Shown: positions 28,238 to 36,963, counted from the stretch's first letter. The stretch: 64,000 nt of DNA from Streptococcus devriesei DSM 19639 (GCF_000423725.1 NZ_AUIN01000013.1:1-64000); one strand, 5' to 3'. A program made the numbers and translations. Notes: generated from the sequence alone by a model not told the origin.

Positions 28238-28633
28238 ATGTACAATAAAGTTATCCTGATTGGGCGCTTAACAGCAACACCGGAAATAGTCAAAACGTCC
28301 AATGATAAGACAGTGACACGTGTAACTTTGGCTGTCAATCGTCGCTTTAAAGGACAGGACGGTGAGAGACAGGCTGATTTTATTCAGGTCGTTTTTTGGG
28401 GGAAACTGGCTGAGACTCTGGTCTCATACAGCAGTAAGGGAAGTCTCTTATCACTGGATGGTGAATTGCGTACTCGACGATATGAAAAAGACGGGATGAC
28501 GCATTTTGTGACTGAAGTTTTGGGGCATTCTTTTCAGCTGCTTGAAAGCAGGGCTCAGCGGGCTATGCGTGAAAATAATACGGATAATGACTTGGCTGAT
28601 CTGGTTCTTGAAGAGGAAGAGCTGCCGTTTTAA
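28238..28633 (+). CDS. ssbB: Competence-associated single-stranded DNA-binding protein SsbB
   Basis: A 131-residue SSB with a full OB fold (MYNKVILIGRLTATPEIVKT ... FIQVVFWGKLAETL) but a shorter C-terminal tail than the housekeeping SSB, ending in the acidic tip EEEELPF. Shortness plus the upstream cin-box identify it as the competence paralogue that protects incoming DNA. It has a gcaggagg RBS. It is monocistronic, with a terminator about 135 bases downstream. Confidence 0.93.
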   Translation: MYNKVILIGRLTATPEIVKTSNDKTVTRVTLAVNRRFKGQDGERQADFIQVVFWGKLAETLVSYSSKGSLLSLDGELRTRRYEKDGMTHFVTEVLGHSFQLLESRAQRAMRENNTDNDLADLVLEEEELPF

Positions 28634-28766
28634 AGGCAGGTAATAGGATGTGTTAGCGGCCCAAAGATACGTAAGTTTTTGACAAAGCAGTGCCTTTTTC
28701 AGTTGCTTGCCGGAGCAGGTTCTCCAATCATTTGTGAACTGGTTTTTGCAAGATCCTGTATCTGCG
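28634..28766. other. Spacer between ssbB and its terminator, nothing identified
   Basis: No open frame with an RBS and no further strong hairpin was recognised in this 133-base stretch. Confidence 0.4.
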
Positions 28767-28803
28767 AACTCTCTTAGGATTTTTATCCTGGGAGAGTTTT
28801 TTT
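28767..28803 (+). terminator. Terminator downstream of ssbB
   Basis: 14-bp stem aactctcttaggat / atcctgggagagtt (two G-T wobbles) followed by T7. The 230 bases that follow hold the levQ promoter region. No clear box was recognised there. Confidence 0.88.
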
Positions 28804-29036
28804 ATGTCTTTTGTTTTGCTGCAAGCCAATAATCACCCGTTTGACAGCTGACTGTGATTGTACCTAGGAGTGTTTGCTATGAATAGCTGAAAGTGTTAAA
28901 CTAAAGTAACAGATAAGACGGAATAAATGTTTAGAAACTAAAAATTTATGAAAATAATTCTTGATTTAATCTGCTAAACAGTTTGTTAACAGGCAGTATT
29001 ATTTTTAATAATGATTTTCAAGACAGGAAGGAAGAT

Positions 29037-29996
29037 ATGAAATATAAGCAGCTCATTAGGCTTCTGGCTTGCCTTTTAGTTACAGCAGTGGTCTGTGTTT
29101 TATTTTTTCATTATAAAGAAGAACCTGTTTTTCCTCAGCAGACAAAAATCGGCGCTACCTATATGACCATGAATAATGATTTTTATAAGTACTTGAATGC
29201 CGAAGTTGAAAAGAGCGTTAATGAGCATCACGACCAGCTCTACACGCGTGATCCGGCTCTCAGTATCAAAAAGCAGGTTGAGCAGGTTCGGTTTTTTATC
29301 AGGGAAAAGGTTGATATTATCATTATCAATCCGGTAGACGGTAACAGCAGTCAGTTGATTGCCAGCCTTAAGAAGGCTAAAAAAGAAGGGATTAAAGTTA
29401 TAGCGGTGGACAGCCAGTTCAAAGACAGCTCAGCCGTTAATACGACCATTGTTTCTGATAATTATAAGGCCGGAGTTTTATGTGCTGAGCAGATGATGAA
29501 AACGAAAAAAAGTGCTGATATTTTACTTTTGGAGCATCGCGATGCTCTGTCTGCAACAAGCAGAATTCAGGGCTTTCTTGATACTATCAAAAAGCATAAG
29601 GCCTACCGGATTGTCTCGCGGCTTGACAGCCTCGGACAGACTGAGATTGCCATGCCCAAGGTCAAAAAGCTGATTCAGGACGGTCTTGATTTTGATACGG
29701 TGATGGCGCTTAATGACCGAGCTGCTATTGGAGCCCTGGCTGCTATTAAGGGAGAGCAGAAAACTGATACGCAGATTTACGGCATTGACGGTTCTCCGGA
29801 TATGAAGAGTCTGCTTGCCACAACACCGGAAATGCAAGCGACTGTGGCTCAGTCGCCTTATACCATGGGGCAGGAAGTCATCAAAGCAACCGTTAAATTA
29901 TCGAAGAATCAAGCTTATCCCAAGGAGATTATTGTACCAGTTCAGCTGCTGACAAAAAAGAACATCGGGGAAGTTGATTTGGCAGGGTGGCAGTAA
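29037..29996 (+). CDS. levQ: LevQ, membrane-anchored sugar-binding sensory protein
   Basis: First gene of a four-component carbohydrate sensing system. The 319-residue protein has an N-terminal membrane anchor (about residues 6-24) and an RbsB-type periplasmic-binding fold (IGATYMTMNNDFYKYL ... VDIIIINPVDGNSSQLI ... IYGIDGSPDMKSLLA). It probably binds fructose or a related sugar outside the cell and informs LevS. Start MKYKQLIR (ATG 29037) follows aggaagga. Overlaps levS by one base. Confidence 0.85.
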   Translation: MKYKQLIRLLACLLVTAVVCVLFFHYKEEPVFPQQTKIGATYMTMNNDFYKYLNAEVEKSVNEHHDQLYTRDPALSIKKQVEQVRFFIREKVDIIIINPVDGNSSQLIASLKKAKKEGIKVIAVDSQFKDSSAVNTTIVSDNYKAGVLCAEQMMKTKKSADILLLEHRDALSATSRIQGFLDTIKKHKAYRIVSRLDSLGQTEIAMPKVKKLIQDGLDFDTVMALNDRAAIGALAAIKGEQKTDTQIYGIDGSPDMKSLLATTPEMQATVAQSPYTMGQEVIKATVKLSKNQAYPKEIIVPVQLLTKKNIGEVDLAGWQ

Positions 29997-31321
29997 TGAA
30001 TAGCTATAAATACTTAAAATACAGTCAATATGCCAAGCAGGCTTTGATTTTTATCAATTTACTGGCGGTTATTTATTATGCGTTTGTTTATCTTTTTGCC
30101 AGTAAGTATATTGTTGCTAAAAACTTAAGCCATGTCCTTTTGGATCATTTGGATGTTGTTCCGACAGCTCCCGAAAGTATCTTTTTTTCGACCATGTTTT
30201 TCTTTGCTATGTTTTTAGTGGTCATGTTTTATCGTGAAAGCATCCTTAATAAAAAAGAAGAAATCAATGACTGGCTGATTGCTGCGGAGGTTATGCTGAT
30301 TATCTTTACCTTTATTTCCCTGCAGTTTTCTTACAACGGGCTCTTTCTTTTGGTTTTTGCAGATGTTTTTTACAGCTATGCGAATTTTTACAATGTCAAG
30401 GAACAAAAATACTGGCTGCTCTTTATTTTTCTGGGATTCGGCATGCTGCTGATATCGAATTTTGACCTGTTGTCTCTGGTCATAAAGCTTCCTTCGCTGG
30501 ATGTTTACATCAGCTTTTTCCCCAGTACCAGCCGCTTGATCGTTCTCTTTATTAAAAACTTTCTTTATTCTTTGAATATCATCGTTTTTATCGTGTCATT
30601 GGTAACCTATATTATGTATTCCATTGCTGAGAACCACAAGATTGAAGAAGAGCTGCGCATGGCTGCGCGTGCTAATACAGAATTAAATGACTATGTCTCG
30701 CTGGCTGAAAAAATTGCTGAGGATAAAGAGCGTAAGCGCATTGCCAGGGAAATTCATGATACGCTGGGCCATGCTTTGACAGGTATTTCAGCAGGGATTG
30801 ATGCGGTCACTGTTTTGGTGGATCTGAATCCCAGTCACGCCAAAAATCAGCTAAAAAACGTTTCCGATGTGGTCAGAGAGGGAATTCAGGATGTCAGACG
30901 GTCTTTGGAAAAGATGAGACCCGGAGCGCTTGAAAAGGGAAGCTTGAAGGAAGCCCTTTTGAAGATGATTGCTGATTATGAGAATCTGTCCAAATTGCAG
31001 GTCAGTCTCAATTATCATTGGGATAATGTTGATTTAGACATCACTAAAGAGGATATTATTTTTCGGGTTATTCAAGAAACGATTACCAATTCTTTGCGCC
31101 ACGGTCATGCGCGCCATGTTACCATTGATATGCTGAATACAGATTCCTACATCATTAAAATCAAGGACGATGGTGTGGGCTGTAAGGAGATAAAACCCGG
31201 CTATGGACTGACGCAGATGCAAGAACGTCTGGCTATTATTGGCGGCCGCGCCAGCTTTGAAAGTAAGAATGGTTTTCAAACCACTGTCATTATCCCCAAG
31301 AAAAAAGGAGAAGAAAAGTGA
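29996..31321 (+). CDS. levS: LevS, sensor histidine kinase (NarL-type, HisKA_3)
   Basis: A 441-residue kinase with about six N-terminal membrane segments (residues 15-210). The phosphoacceptor motif is REIHDTLGHALTGI, followed by the HATPase region (QETITNSLRHG ... IKDDGVGCK ... GYGLTQMQERL). It should phosphorylate LevR in response to LevQ/LevT sugar binding. ATG 29996 overlaps the levQ stop (TAATG). It ends by overlapping the GTG start of levR. Confidence 0.9.
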   Translation: MNSYKYLKYSQYAKQALIFINLLAVIYYAFVYLFASKYIVAKNLSHVLLDHLDVVPTAPESIFFSTMFFFAMFLVVMFYRESILNKKEEINDWLIAAEVMLIIFTFISLQFSYNGLFLLVFADVFYSYANFYNVKEQKYWLLFIFLGFGMLLISNFDLLSLVIKLPSLDVYISFFPSTSRLIVLFIKNFLYSLNIIVFIVSLVTYIMYSIAENHKIEEELRMAARANTELNDYVSLAEKIAEDKERKRIAREIHDTLGHALTGISAGIDAVTVLVDLNPSHAKNQLKNVSDVVREGIQDVRRSLEKMRPGALEKGSLKEALLKMIADYENLSKLQVSLNYHWDNVDLDITKEDIIFRVIQETITNSLRHGHARHVTIDMLNTDSYIIKIKDDGVGCKEIKPGYGLTQMQERLAIIGGRASFESKNGFQTTVIIPKKKGEEK

Positions 31322-31998
31322 TAAAAGTACTTATTGCTGACGACCAAGAACTCATTAGAGAATCGCTGAAAATTGTTCTGTCCTCTTATACGGATATTGA
31401 GGTTGTCGGTGCCGTTGATGATGGTTTTGAAGTTTTAGAAAGCCTGAAAAAAACGCAGCCCGATATTATCCTCATGGATATCCGCATGCCTAAGATGGAT
31501 GGGGTCTTATGCACCAAGGAGGTCAAGGAACATTATCCTCATATCAAAATCATTATTCTGACGACTTTTGACGATGATGATTTTATTTTTAAAGCCCTTC
31601 AGTATGGCGCTTCAGGCTATATTTTAAAGGGAATTTCGATGGAAGACCTGCATCAGGCTATTGTGACGGTCAATAAGGGCAATGCCATGATTAATCCGGA
31701 TGTCGCGACAAAAGTTGTCAAATTGTTCTCTCAAATGGCCCAGTCGAATTCAGCTATTCAGGTGCAGGAAAGCAATGTTGAAAATATTTCTAAGGCAGAG
31801 TGGAAAATTATTCAGCAGATAGGCTTTGGTCTCTCTAATAAGGAAATTGCGGCTAAGCTGTTCTTGTCGGAAGGAACGATTCGTAATTATCTGTCAACCA
31901 TTCTCTCTAAGTTAAACCTGCGTGACCGCACGCAGTTAGCTATTTGGGCAGTGCAGACAGGTGTTACGACCAGACACTTTGGAGATGATAATGATTAA
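31318..31998 (+). CDS. levR: LevR, LuxR/NarL-type response regulator
   Basis: A 226-residue regulator with an N-terminal receiver (acidic pocket D8/D9, phosphoacceptor D54 in LMDIRMPKMDG, conserved K in YILKG) and a C-terminal LuxR-type HTH (LSNKEIAAKLFLSEGTIRNY). It is the likely activator of the downstream levD operon. The candidate operators are repeats at 33462-33518. The GTG start has aaaggagaag upstream. It is translationally coupled to levS and levT. Confidence 0.92.
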   Translation: MIKVLIADDQELIRESLKIVLSSYTDIEVVGAVDDGFEVLESLKKTQPDIILMDIRMPKMDGVLCTKEVKEHYPHIKIIILTTFDDDDFIFKALQYGASGYILKGISMEDLHQAIVTVNKGNAMINPDVATKVVKLFSQMAQSNSAIQVQESNVENISKAEWKIIQQIGFGLSNKEIAAKLFLSEGTIRNYLSTILSKLNLRDRTQLAIWAVQTGVTTRHFGDDND

Positions 31999-33298
31999 AC
32001 AATGGATTGGCCGCTACAAGTTTCCTTTGATAGGCGCTTTGGTACTGCTGGCAGCAGTGCTGAGTTTTTTCGTCTTTCAGTCAAGGCAAAAGAAAATCCT
32101 GCGCTTAGGAGTGTACGCCGGCAGCAGCTGGGATGTTCCCAGCGGTAAAGAATATCAGTTCTTAGATGAGGCTATCAAGCGTTTTGAAAAGAGGCATACC
32201 AATGTGGAGGTTCGCTATGAAAGCGGTATTCTAAAAGAGGATTATTCTTCCTGGCTGTCCGGAAAAATCGTTGAGGGCAAACAGCCGGATGTCTTTATGG
32301 TTCCTGAAAATGATTTCAACCTTTTAGCTTCAACAGGGGCTCTGGCGAATTTGGACAGCCGCATTAAAAAAGAACTCAAACCCTCTCAGTTTTATCCTCC
32401 AGCTTATAATGCCGGCCACTTTGGCAAAAATCAATTTGCGCTTCCTTTTGAAAGCAATCCTGTTATGATGTGCATTAACATTGATTTATTAAAAAAAGAA
32501 GGCATCAAACTGCCTGCTTCGGATTGGACAGTGACCGATTTTTATAATATTTGTAAAAAAGTCACCAAGGATACCGACGGTGACGGTGTGATTGACCAGT
32601 ATGGCAGCTTTGGCTATGGATGGGAGGAAGCTCTGGCAGCCTATAATATCAAACTGTTTAACAAGACAGGGACAGAAGCTTATTTCAACACGAAAAAAGT
32701 TCGTTCAGCCTTGTCCTTGGTCACGAAATTAAAAAATCTAAATGGCAGTTACCGTGTAACACTTAAGGATTTCGATGAAGGCAAGGTGGCCTTTTTCCCT
32801 ATGACTTTGGCTCAGTATAGGACTTATAAGCCCTATCCTTATCACGTTTCAAAATATTCTTCATTTTCTTGGAGCTGCGTCGAAATGCCTGCTCAAAACC
32901 CATCTGTGGCAAGAACGCAATCCAGCACGTCTTTGTATGCCATGTCTGCTAAAACCTCCCAGTCTAAGCTGGCTTGGGAATTTCTGAAACTGCTGTCTAC
33001 CGATAAAAAGACCCAGCAGCAGCTGTTTGAGGATTCACAAGGAGCTTCTGTTTTAAAATCAGTAATGAACAGTCAGGAAAGCAAAAATCTCCTGCAAAAT
33101 GACAGTTTTGGCGCCAAGGCTCTGACAGTAAGCACACTTGACAGTATGCTGAAAAAAGCGACAGCCGCTCCAAGATTTAAGTCCTACAACACGATCTATG
33201 AAAAAGCAGGTTATCTTATCACCAAATCTTTAGAGGACGATACCATTGAAAGTGACTTATCCGATATCCAAAAAAAGATTGAGGATGAATTGAAGTGA
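31991..33298 (+). CDS. levT: LevT, membrane-anchored extracellular sugar-binding protein
   Basis: A family 1 solute-binding protein of 435 residues with an N-terminal membrane anchor (FPLIGALVLLAAVLSFFVF) rather than a lipobox. No transporter genes accompany it, so a sensory role with LevQ is likely, as described for the S. mutans LevQRST system. Start ATG 31991 overlaps the end of levR by 8 bases and follows ggag. A terminator follows at 33337. Confidence 0.87.
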   Translation: MIKQWIGRYKFPLIGALVLLAAVLSFFVFQSRQKKILRLGVYAGSSWDVPSGKEYQFLDEAIKRFEKRHTNVEVRYESGILKEDYSSWLSGKIVEGKQPDVFMVPENDFNLLASTGALANLDSRIKKELKPSQFYPPAYNAGHFGKNQFALPFESNPVMMCINIDLLKKEGIKLPASDWTVTDFYNICKKVTKDTDGDGVIDQYGSFGYGWEEALAAYNIKLFNKTGTEAYFNTKKVRSALSLVTKLKNLNGSYRVTLKDFDEGKVAFFPMTLAQYRTYKPYPYHVSKYSSFSWSCVEMPAQNPSVARTQSSTSLYAMSAKTSQSKLAWEFLKLLSTDKKTQQQLFEDSQGASVLKSVMNSQESKNLLQNDSFGAKALTVSTLDSMLKKATAAPRFKSYNTIYEKAGYLITKSLEDDTIESDLSDIQKKIEDELK

Positions 33299-33336
33299 AA
33301 AATCGATTTCTGTTTCATTGTGCTGCAGTCCTTATC

Positions 33337-33377
33337 AAAACGAACAACTGATATTTGCTGTCAGCTGTTCGTTTTTT
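33337..33377 (+). terminator. Terminator after levQSRT
   Basis: aaaacgaacaactga / tcagctgttcgtttt stem with one mismatch and T6. It separates the regulatory operon from levD. Confidence 0.88.
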
Positions 33378-33461
33378 GTTGCTATTATAATTCTTTTACG
33401 CTAAATCAATTATATTTTGGCGCTCGGGCGGTTTTTGTTATTTTTAAATATGGGCAAAATC

Positions 33462-33518
33462 TGACAAATGTCATTTTCTATATGACATTTGTCAGGTGGT
33501 TAAAGATGACAAATGACA
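33462..33518 (+). promoter_or_regulatory. Repeated operator in the levD promoter region (probable LevR sites)
   Basis: TGACAAATGTCAT (33462-33474) and its inverted copy ATGACATTTGTCA (33482-33494) form a 33-base perfect dyad. A third related copy tgacaaatgaca lies at 33507-33518. Each half is itself a TGACA-2-TGTCA palindrome. The site precedes levD, the expected LevR target. The assignment to LevR is inferred. Confidence 0.65.
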
Positions 33519-33520
33519 CT

Positions 33521-33536
33521 GCAAAAGCGTTTTCAA
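33521..33536 (+). promoter_or_regulatory. Possible cre site upstream of levD
   Basis: gcaaaagcgttttcaa: aligned on the central CG, one half fits the cre pattern fully and the other has two mismatches. Glucose repression of a fructose/mannose PTS would make sense. The match is imperfect. Confidence 0.4.
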
Positions 33537-33581
33537 AAATTATAAAATAAGAATGAAATTAAAAGAAGGTAGGGGGTAGTC

Positions 33582-34019
33582 ATGAAATACCTAATACTTG
33601 TGAGTCATGGCGGCTTTGCGCAGGGGTTGAAAACGTCTTTAGCTATGTTTGCCGAAGACAAAGTTGACCAAGTGATAGCTGTCGGCTTGGAAAATGGCAA
33701 ATCTGTAGACGATTTTGCTCAGTCTTTCAAAGAGGCTCTTGCAGAGCTCAAGGAAGAAGATTCAGTGGTCGTTTTGGCTGATATTGTCGGCGGCAGTCCT
33801 TTGACGACAGCCTGCAATGTTTTGGCGGAATTAGGCAAACTGGATGATGCTGTTATTTTAGGCGGAATGAACCTGCCAATGGCAGTAAATGCAGTGGTTA
33901 TGAAAGATGTGCTTGAGGGTCAGGATTTTGTAACAACTGTTCTGGGTGAAGCAACGAGTGCTTTGCAGGAATTCAAAGTCACTGCTGATGACGAAGACGA
34001 TGATGACGATGATATCTAG
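33582..34019 (+). CDS. levD: PTS mannose-family EIIA component LevD
   Basis: Cytoplasmic EIIA of a mannose/fructose-class PTS. The 145-residue protein has the phosphorylated histidine in LILVSHGGFAQGL (H9) and DIVGGSPLTTA. It ends in an acidic run (DDEDDDDDDI) that I have not assigned a function. It takes phosphate from HPr and passes it to LevE. It lies 15 bases before levE. Confidence 0.93.
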   Translation: MKYLILVSHGGFAQGLKTSLAMFAEDKVDQVIAVGLENGKSVDDFAQSFKEALAELKEEDSVVVLADIVGGSPLTTACNVLAELGKLDDAVILGGMNLPMAVNAVVMKDVLEGQDFVTTVLGEATSALQEFKVTADDEDDDDDDI

Positions 34020-34033
34020 AAAAGGAGAAGAAA

Positions 34034-34528
34034 ATGACTGTATCGTTTGTAAGAATTGATGACCGTATGATTCACGGACAAACTGTAACACGCTGGGCTA
34101 AGGAATATCCGTGTGATGGCTTGATTGCGGTTAATGATGCTGCGGCAAAAAATAAGGTGTTGATCCAAGCCTATAAAGGCGCTTCAGACAAGAAGACCTT
34201 TGTTTGGACCAAGGAAGCCTTTGCTCAAAAATCGCAAAAAGTAGCAGAGTCAGACAGCCGTTACTTCCTGATTACTAAAAACCCTATCGATATGAAAGAA
34301 ATTCTGGTTGATCAAGGCTTTGTTCCGGGAGATATTAAAGAAATTATCGTCGGCCCTGCCAACGACCGTCCGGGAGCTGTTAAGCTCGGCAACAACCAGT
34401 CGATTACTCAGGAAGAAGCCGACGCTATCGAAGCTATCGAAAAAGCCGGATACAAAGTAAAATTCCAGCTTTTGCCGGATGTTTCAATCGGTTATTGGTC
34501 AGATTTTAAATCGAAATTTGGTTATTAA
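34034..34528 (+). CDS. levE: PTS mannose-family EIIB component LevE
   Basis: A 164-residue EIIB with the phosphoacceptor histidine in RIDDRMIHGQTVTRW (H15). It transfers phosphate from EIIA to the sugar carried by LevF/LevG. aaaggag precedes the ATG. It is separated from levF by an unusual 305-base structured spacer, although the four subunits normally lie nearly adjacent. Confidence 0.93.
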   Translation: MTVSFVRIDDRMIHGQTVTRWAKEYPCDGLIAVNDAAAKNKVLIQAYKGASDKKTFVWTKEAFAQKSQKVAESDSRYFLITKNPIDMKEILVDQGFVPGDIKEIIVGPANDRPGAVKLGNNQSITQEEADAIEAIEKAGYKVKFQLLPDVSIGYWSDFKSKFGY

Positions 34529-34535
34529 GGCAGAA

Positions 34536-34804
34536 AGTTTATCAGGTGCTAAAGCACCTAATAAACTACGGCAGCCGCTATGGCGGTCTGCTTATCGGCC
34601 TTACTGACTTCGTGTCATAAACTATGGCAGTCAATTCACTATGGTGATTGGCGTTTGTTATCAAGTGAGAAACACTTAGATAACAAACCTCTGCCGTATC
34701 TTGTTAATTGAACACGGGCTAAAATCCTAGTAAAAAAGATAACCGTCCTTGTGTCTTAGTGACACGGCGTCCGTTTCCTATTTTTATACGGATTTCCTAA
34801 CGCC
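34536..34804 (+). repeat. Highly structured spacer between levE and levF
   Basis: The gap holds several stems. One is agtttatcaggtgct/agcacctaataaact (34536-34567, one mismatch). Helix tacggcag/ctgccgta (34567-34574 with 34691-34698) encloses smaller hairpins and a 15-bp stem gtttgttatcaagtg/cacttgataacaaac with one bulged A (34653-34688). Then come gtgtc/gacac (34751-34765) and nested ggcgt/acgcc plus tccgt/acgga (34766-34804). No gene was seen. The ttactgacttcgt segment recalls pneumococcal BOX elements. Confidence 0.7.
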
Positions 34805-34833
34805 CTTTGTATCTTAAATAAAGGAGAAATATT

Positions 34834-35688
34834 ATGACAATTTCTTGGTTACAAGCAGCCATTCTTGGCCTGTTTGCCTGTTTGTCTTCAATGCCCGGTC
34901 TGGGTGGTACGACCATTGGTAACTATACTTTAGGCCGTCCCTTAGTCGGCGGTTTGGTCTGCGGCTTGGTTCTTGGAGATGTTAAGACAGGTATTGTTTG
35001 CGGGGTTGCTATGCAGCTGGTTTACATTGCTCTGGTAACACCCGGCGGTACTGTATCAGCCGATGTCCGTGCTGTATCTTATATCGGTATTCCTTTAGCA
35101 ATGGTTGCTATTCACTCACAAGGGCTCTCAGCTGATTCAGCCGATGCAGCTAACCTTGCAAAATCAATGGGTACCTTGGTAGGAACTATCGGTACCGTGC
35201 TTTTCTACGGAACAGCTACTATGAACTTGGTTTGGCAGCATATCGGCTGGAGAGCTGTTGAAAAGAGAGATTATAAAAAACTGTACGCAGTAGACTGGGG
35301 ATTCCCTTGGGTTTCTCATATTGTCTTCTCATTTATTCCAACTTTGATTATGTGTAAACTGGGAGCAGACGCTGTTACAGCTTTGAAAGAAGCTCTTCCA
35401 ATGGACGGTATTCCAATGAAGACCCTCTTTACGGTTGGTTCTCTTCTTCCATGTGTAGGGATTGCCATTCTCTTGAAACAAATTGTTGAAAAAGCTGTTG
35501 ACTTTGTCCCATTCTTTGTTGGATTTACCTTGGCAGCTTCACTGGGACTGAACCTGGTATCATGTGCAGTCATTTCCTTGATTTTTGCTGTATTGTTCTA
35601 TGAATTGGAAATGGCTAAAAATGCTAAGGCTACAGCTGTGGCTGGTGCAGATGGCTTAGACTTTGATGACGATGAGGAGGATATCTAA
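34834..35688 (+). CDS. levF: PTS mannose-family EIIC component LevF
   Basis: Membrane subunit of the sugar channel, 284 residues. It has the EIIC-Man features GGTTIGNYTLGRPLVGGLVCG and PGGTVSADVRAVSYIGIPLAM. It forms the membrane complex with LevG. It has aaggag upstream and lies 305 bases from levE but only 1 base from levG. The acidic C-terminus (LDFDDDEEDI) resembles the levD tail. Confidence 0.93.
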   Translation: MTISWLQAAILGLFACLSSMPGLGGTTIGNYTLGRPLVGGLVCGLVLGDVKTGIVCGVAMQLVYIALVTPGGTVSADVRAVSYIGIPLAMVAIHSQGLSADSADAANLAKSMGTLVGTIGTVLFYGTATMNLVWQHIGWRAVEKRDYKKLYAVDWGFPWVSHIVFSFIPTLIMCKLGADAVTALKEALPMDGIPMKTLFTVGSLLPCVGIAILLKQIVEKAVDFVPFFVGFTLAASLGLNLVSCAVISLIFAVLFYELEMAKNAKATAVAGADGLDFDDDEEDI

Positions 35689-35689
35689 G

Positions 35690-36526
35690 ATGGCTCAAAA
35701 GAAAATTTCAAAGAAAACCCTAACTAAGTCCTTCCATCATTGGTACTATGGTAACCTGACCTGCTTCTCACAAGAGCACATGCAGACTTTTGGTTACCTG
35801 ACTTCTATGCTGCCAATCGTTGAAGAACTTTATGACAATGAAGATGACAAGGCTCGCTCCATGCAAACCTATACAGCCTTCTTTAACACTGAACCGCAAT
35901 TAGGTTCCCTTATTGTCGGTGTTACTGCAGGTCTTGAAGAAGCGCGTGCTAACGGTGCCGACGGTGTCGATGATGAAACAATCAACGGTCTGCGTGCCGG
36001 TCTGATGGGACCGGTTGCCGGTATCGGTGACTCACTGGTGGTTGGTACCCTGATTCCAATTATCTTGGGGATTGCTCTTGGTTTGTCAACGGGCGGTTCA
36101 CCAGTCGGCGCAATCTTTTATATTATCGTTTGGAACCTTCTGGCTTACTTTGGTATGCGTTTTGCTTACTTTAAAGGTTATGAATTGGGAGATAAGGCGG
36201 TTGAAGTGCTGGTTGGCCCTCAAGGGCAAGCTATCCGTAAAGCCGTAGCTATCGTCGGCGGTATGGTTGTCGGTGCGGTAGCAGCAACTTGGGTACCGAT
36301 TAAGACTGCCTTTGAATTGAAAAATTCTTCCGGCAAAGCTTTCTTGGTACTTCAAGATCAATTGGACGGTGTTTATCCGGGATTGCTGACAGCTTTAGTC
36401 ACTGTATTTTGCTGGTGGCTGATGGCCAAGAAGAATATGTCACCAATCAAAGTAATGCTGCTGTTGGTTGTCGTTGCTCTTGTCGGTGTCTTGACAGGAT
36501 TCTTCGATCCAGGATTGAAATACTAA
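35690..36526 (+). CDS. levG: PTS mannose-family EIID component LevG
   Basis: Partner membrane subunit of LevF, 278 residues from ATG 35690 (MAQKKISKKTL). EIID features include HHWYYGNLTCFSQEHMQTFGY, FNTEPQLGSLIVG and a C-terminal membrane anchor. A longer in-frame start at 35663 lies inside levF and is less likely because gaggag precedes 35690. Confidence 0.93.
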   Translation: MAQKKISKKTLTKSFHHWYYGNLTCFSQEHMQTFGYLTSMLPIVEELYDNEDDKARSMQTYTAFFNTEPQLGSLIVGVTAGLEEARANGADGVDDETINGLRAGLMGPVAGIGDSLVVGTLIPIILGIALGLSTGGSPVGAIFYIIVWNLLAYFGMRFAYFKGYELGDKAVEVLVGPQGQAIRKAVAIVGGMVVGAVAATWVPIKTAFELKNSSGKAFLVLQDQLDGVYPGLLTALVTVFCWWLMAKKNMSPIKVMLLLVVVALVGVLTGFFDPGLKY

Positions 36527-36543
36527 GTTAAAAAGGAGAGATT

Positions 36544-36840
36544 ATGCTGACAAAAGAAGAATTTATCAAAGGCTATGAAAAAGAAATAGCTTATCAAAAG
36601 CATATGATTGAAAATCTGGGACGTTGGTTTACGCTTATGTTTATCATTGCCAGTATCGGAGTCGTTTTGATTTATTCCTTTTCAGCTAATCTGATCGGGC
36701 TTATTATCGGCATTGTGCTGACAGTTTTGGGTATCTTAGCCATGTTGATTTTTGGTTATGGTATCTATAAGGGGCGGATCAATGTTCAGAAGGTTGTTGA
36801 TGATTTTGAAGAAAAGCTGAAACTTTCTGAGTCTAAATAA
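36544..36840 (+). CDS. levX: LevX, small membrane protein of the lev operon
   Basis: A 98-residue protein with two hydrophobic segments (FTLMFIIASIGVVLIYSF and LIGLIIGIVLTVLGILAMLIFGYGIY) and charged ends. It follows levG after 17 bases with its own aaggaga RBS and is the last gene before the terminator. It corresponds by position to LevX of S. mutans. Its function is unknown. A role in PTS assembly or regulation is speculation. Confidence 0.8.
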   Translation: MLTKEEFIKGYEKEIAYQKHMIENLGRWFTLMFIIASIGVVLIYSFSANLIGLIIGIVLTVLGILAMLIFGYGIYKGRINVQKVVDDFEEKLKLSESK

Positions 36841-36845
36841 GCTAA

Positions 36846-36877
36846 AAAAACTTTACCGAAAGGTAGAGTTTTTTTCT
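36846..36877 (+). terminator. Terminator after the levDEFGX operon
   Basis: aaactttacc-gaa-ggtagagttt hairpin with A-rich and T-rich flanks. It lies immediately before the groESL promoter. Confidence 0.88.
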
Positions 36878-36892
36878 TGACTATTTCTGACC
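36876..36892 (-). promoter_or_regulatory. CtsR operator of groESL
   Basis: Reads GGTCAGAAATAGTCAAG on the minus strand, 15 of 17 matches to the CtsR tandem heptad RGTCAAANANRGTCAAA. It overlaps the -35 box of groESL. Confidence 0.75.
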
Positions 36893-36904
36893 AAGTGATA
36901 CAAT
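36877..36904 (+). promoter_or_regulatory. groESL promoter
   Basis: TTGACT (36877-36882), 16-base spacer, extended -10 TGA-TACAAT (TACAAT at 36899-36904). It lies between the CtsR site and CIRCE. Confidence 0.88.
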
Positions 36905-36915
36905 AATAATTGTAA

Positions 36916-36942
36916 TTAGCACTCGATGAATTAGAGTGCTAA
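36916..36942 (+). promoter_or_regulatory. CIRCE element (HrcA operator)
   Basis: Perfect TTAGCACTC-N9-GAGTGCTAA inverted repeat, the canonical HrcA-binding site, 21 bases before groES and just past the promoter. Confidence 0.98.
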
Positions 36943-36963
36943 AAAATTCTATGGAGGTATGTT

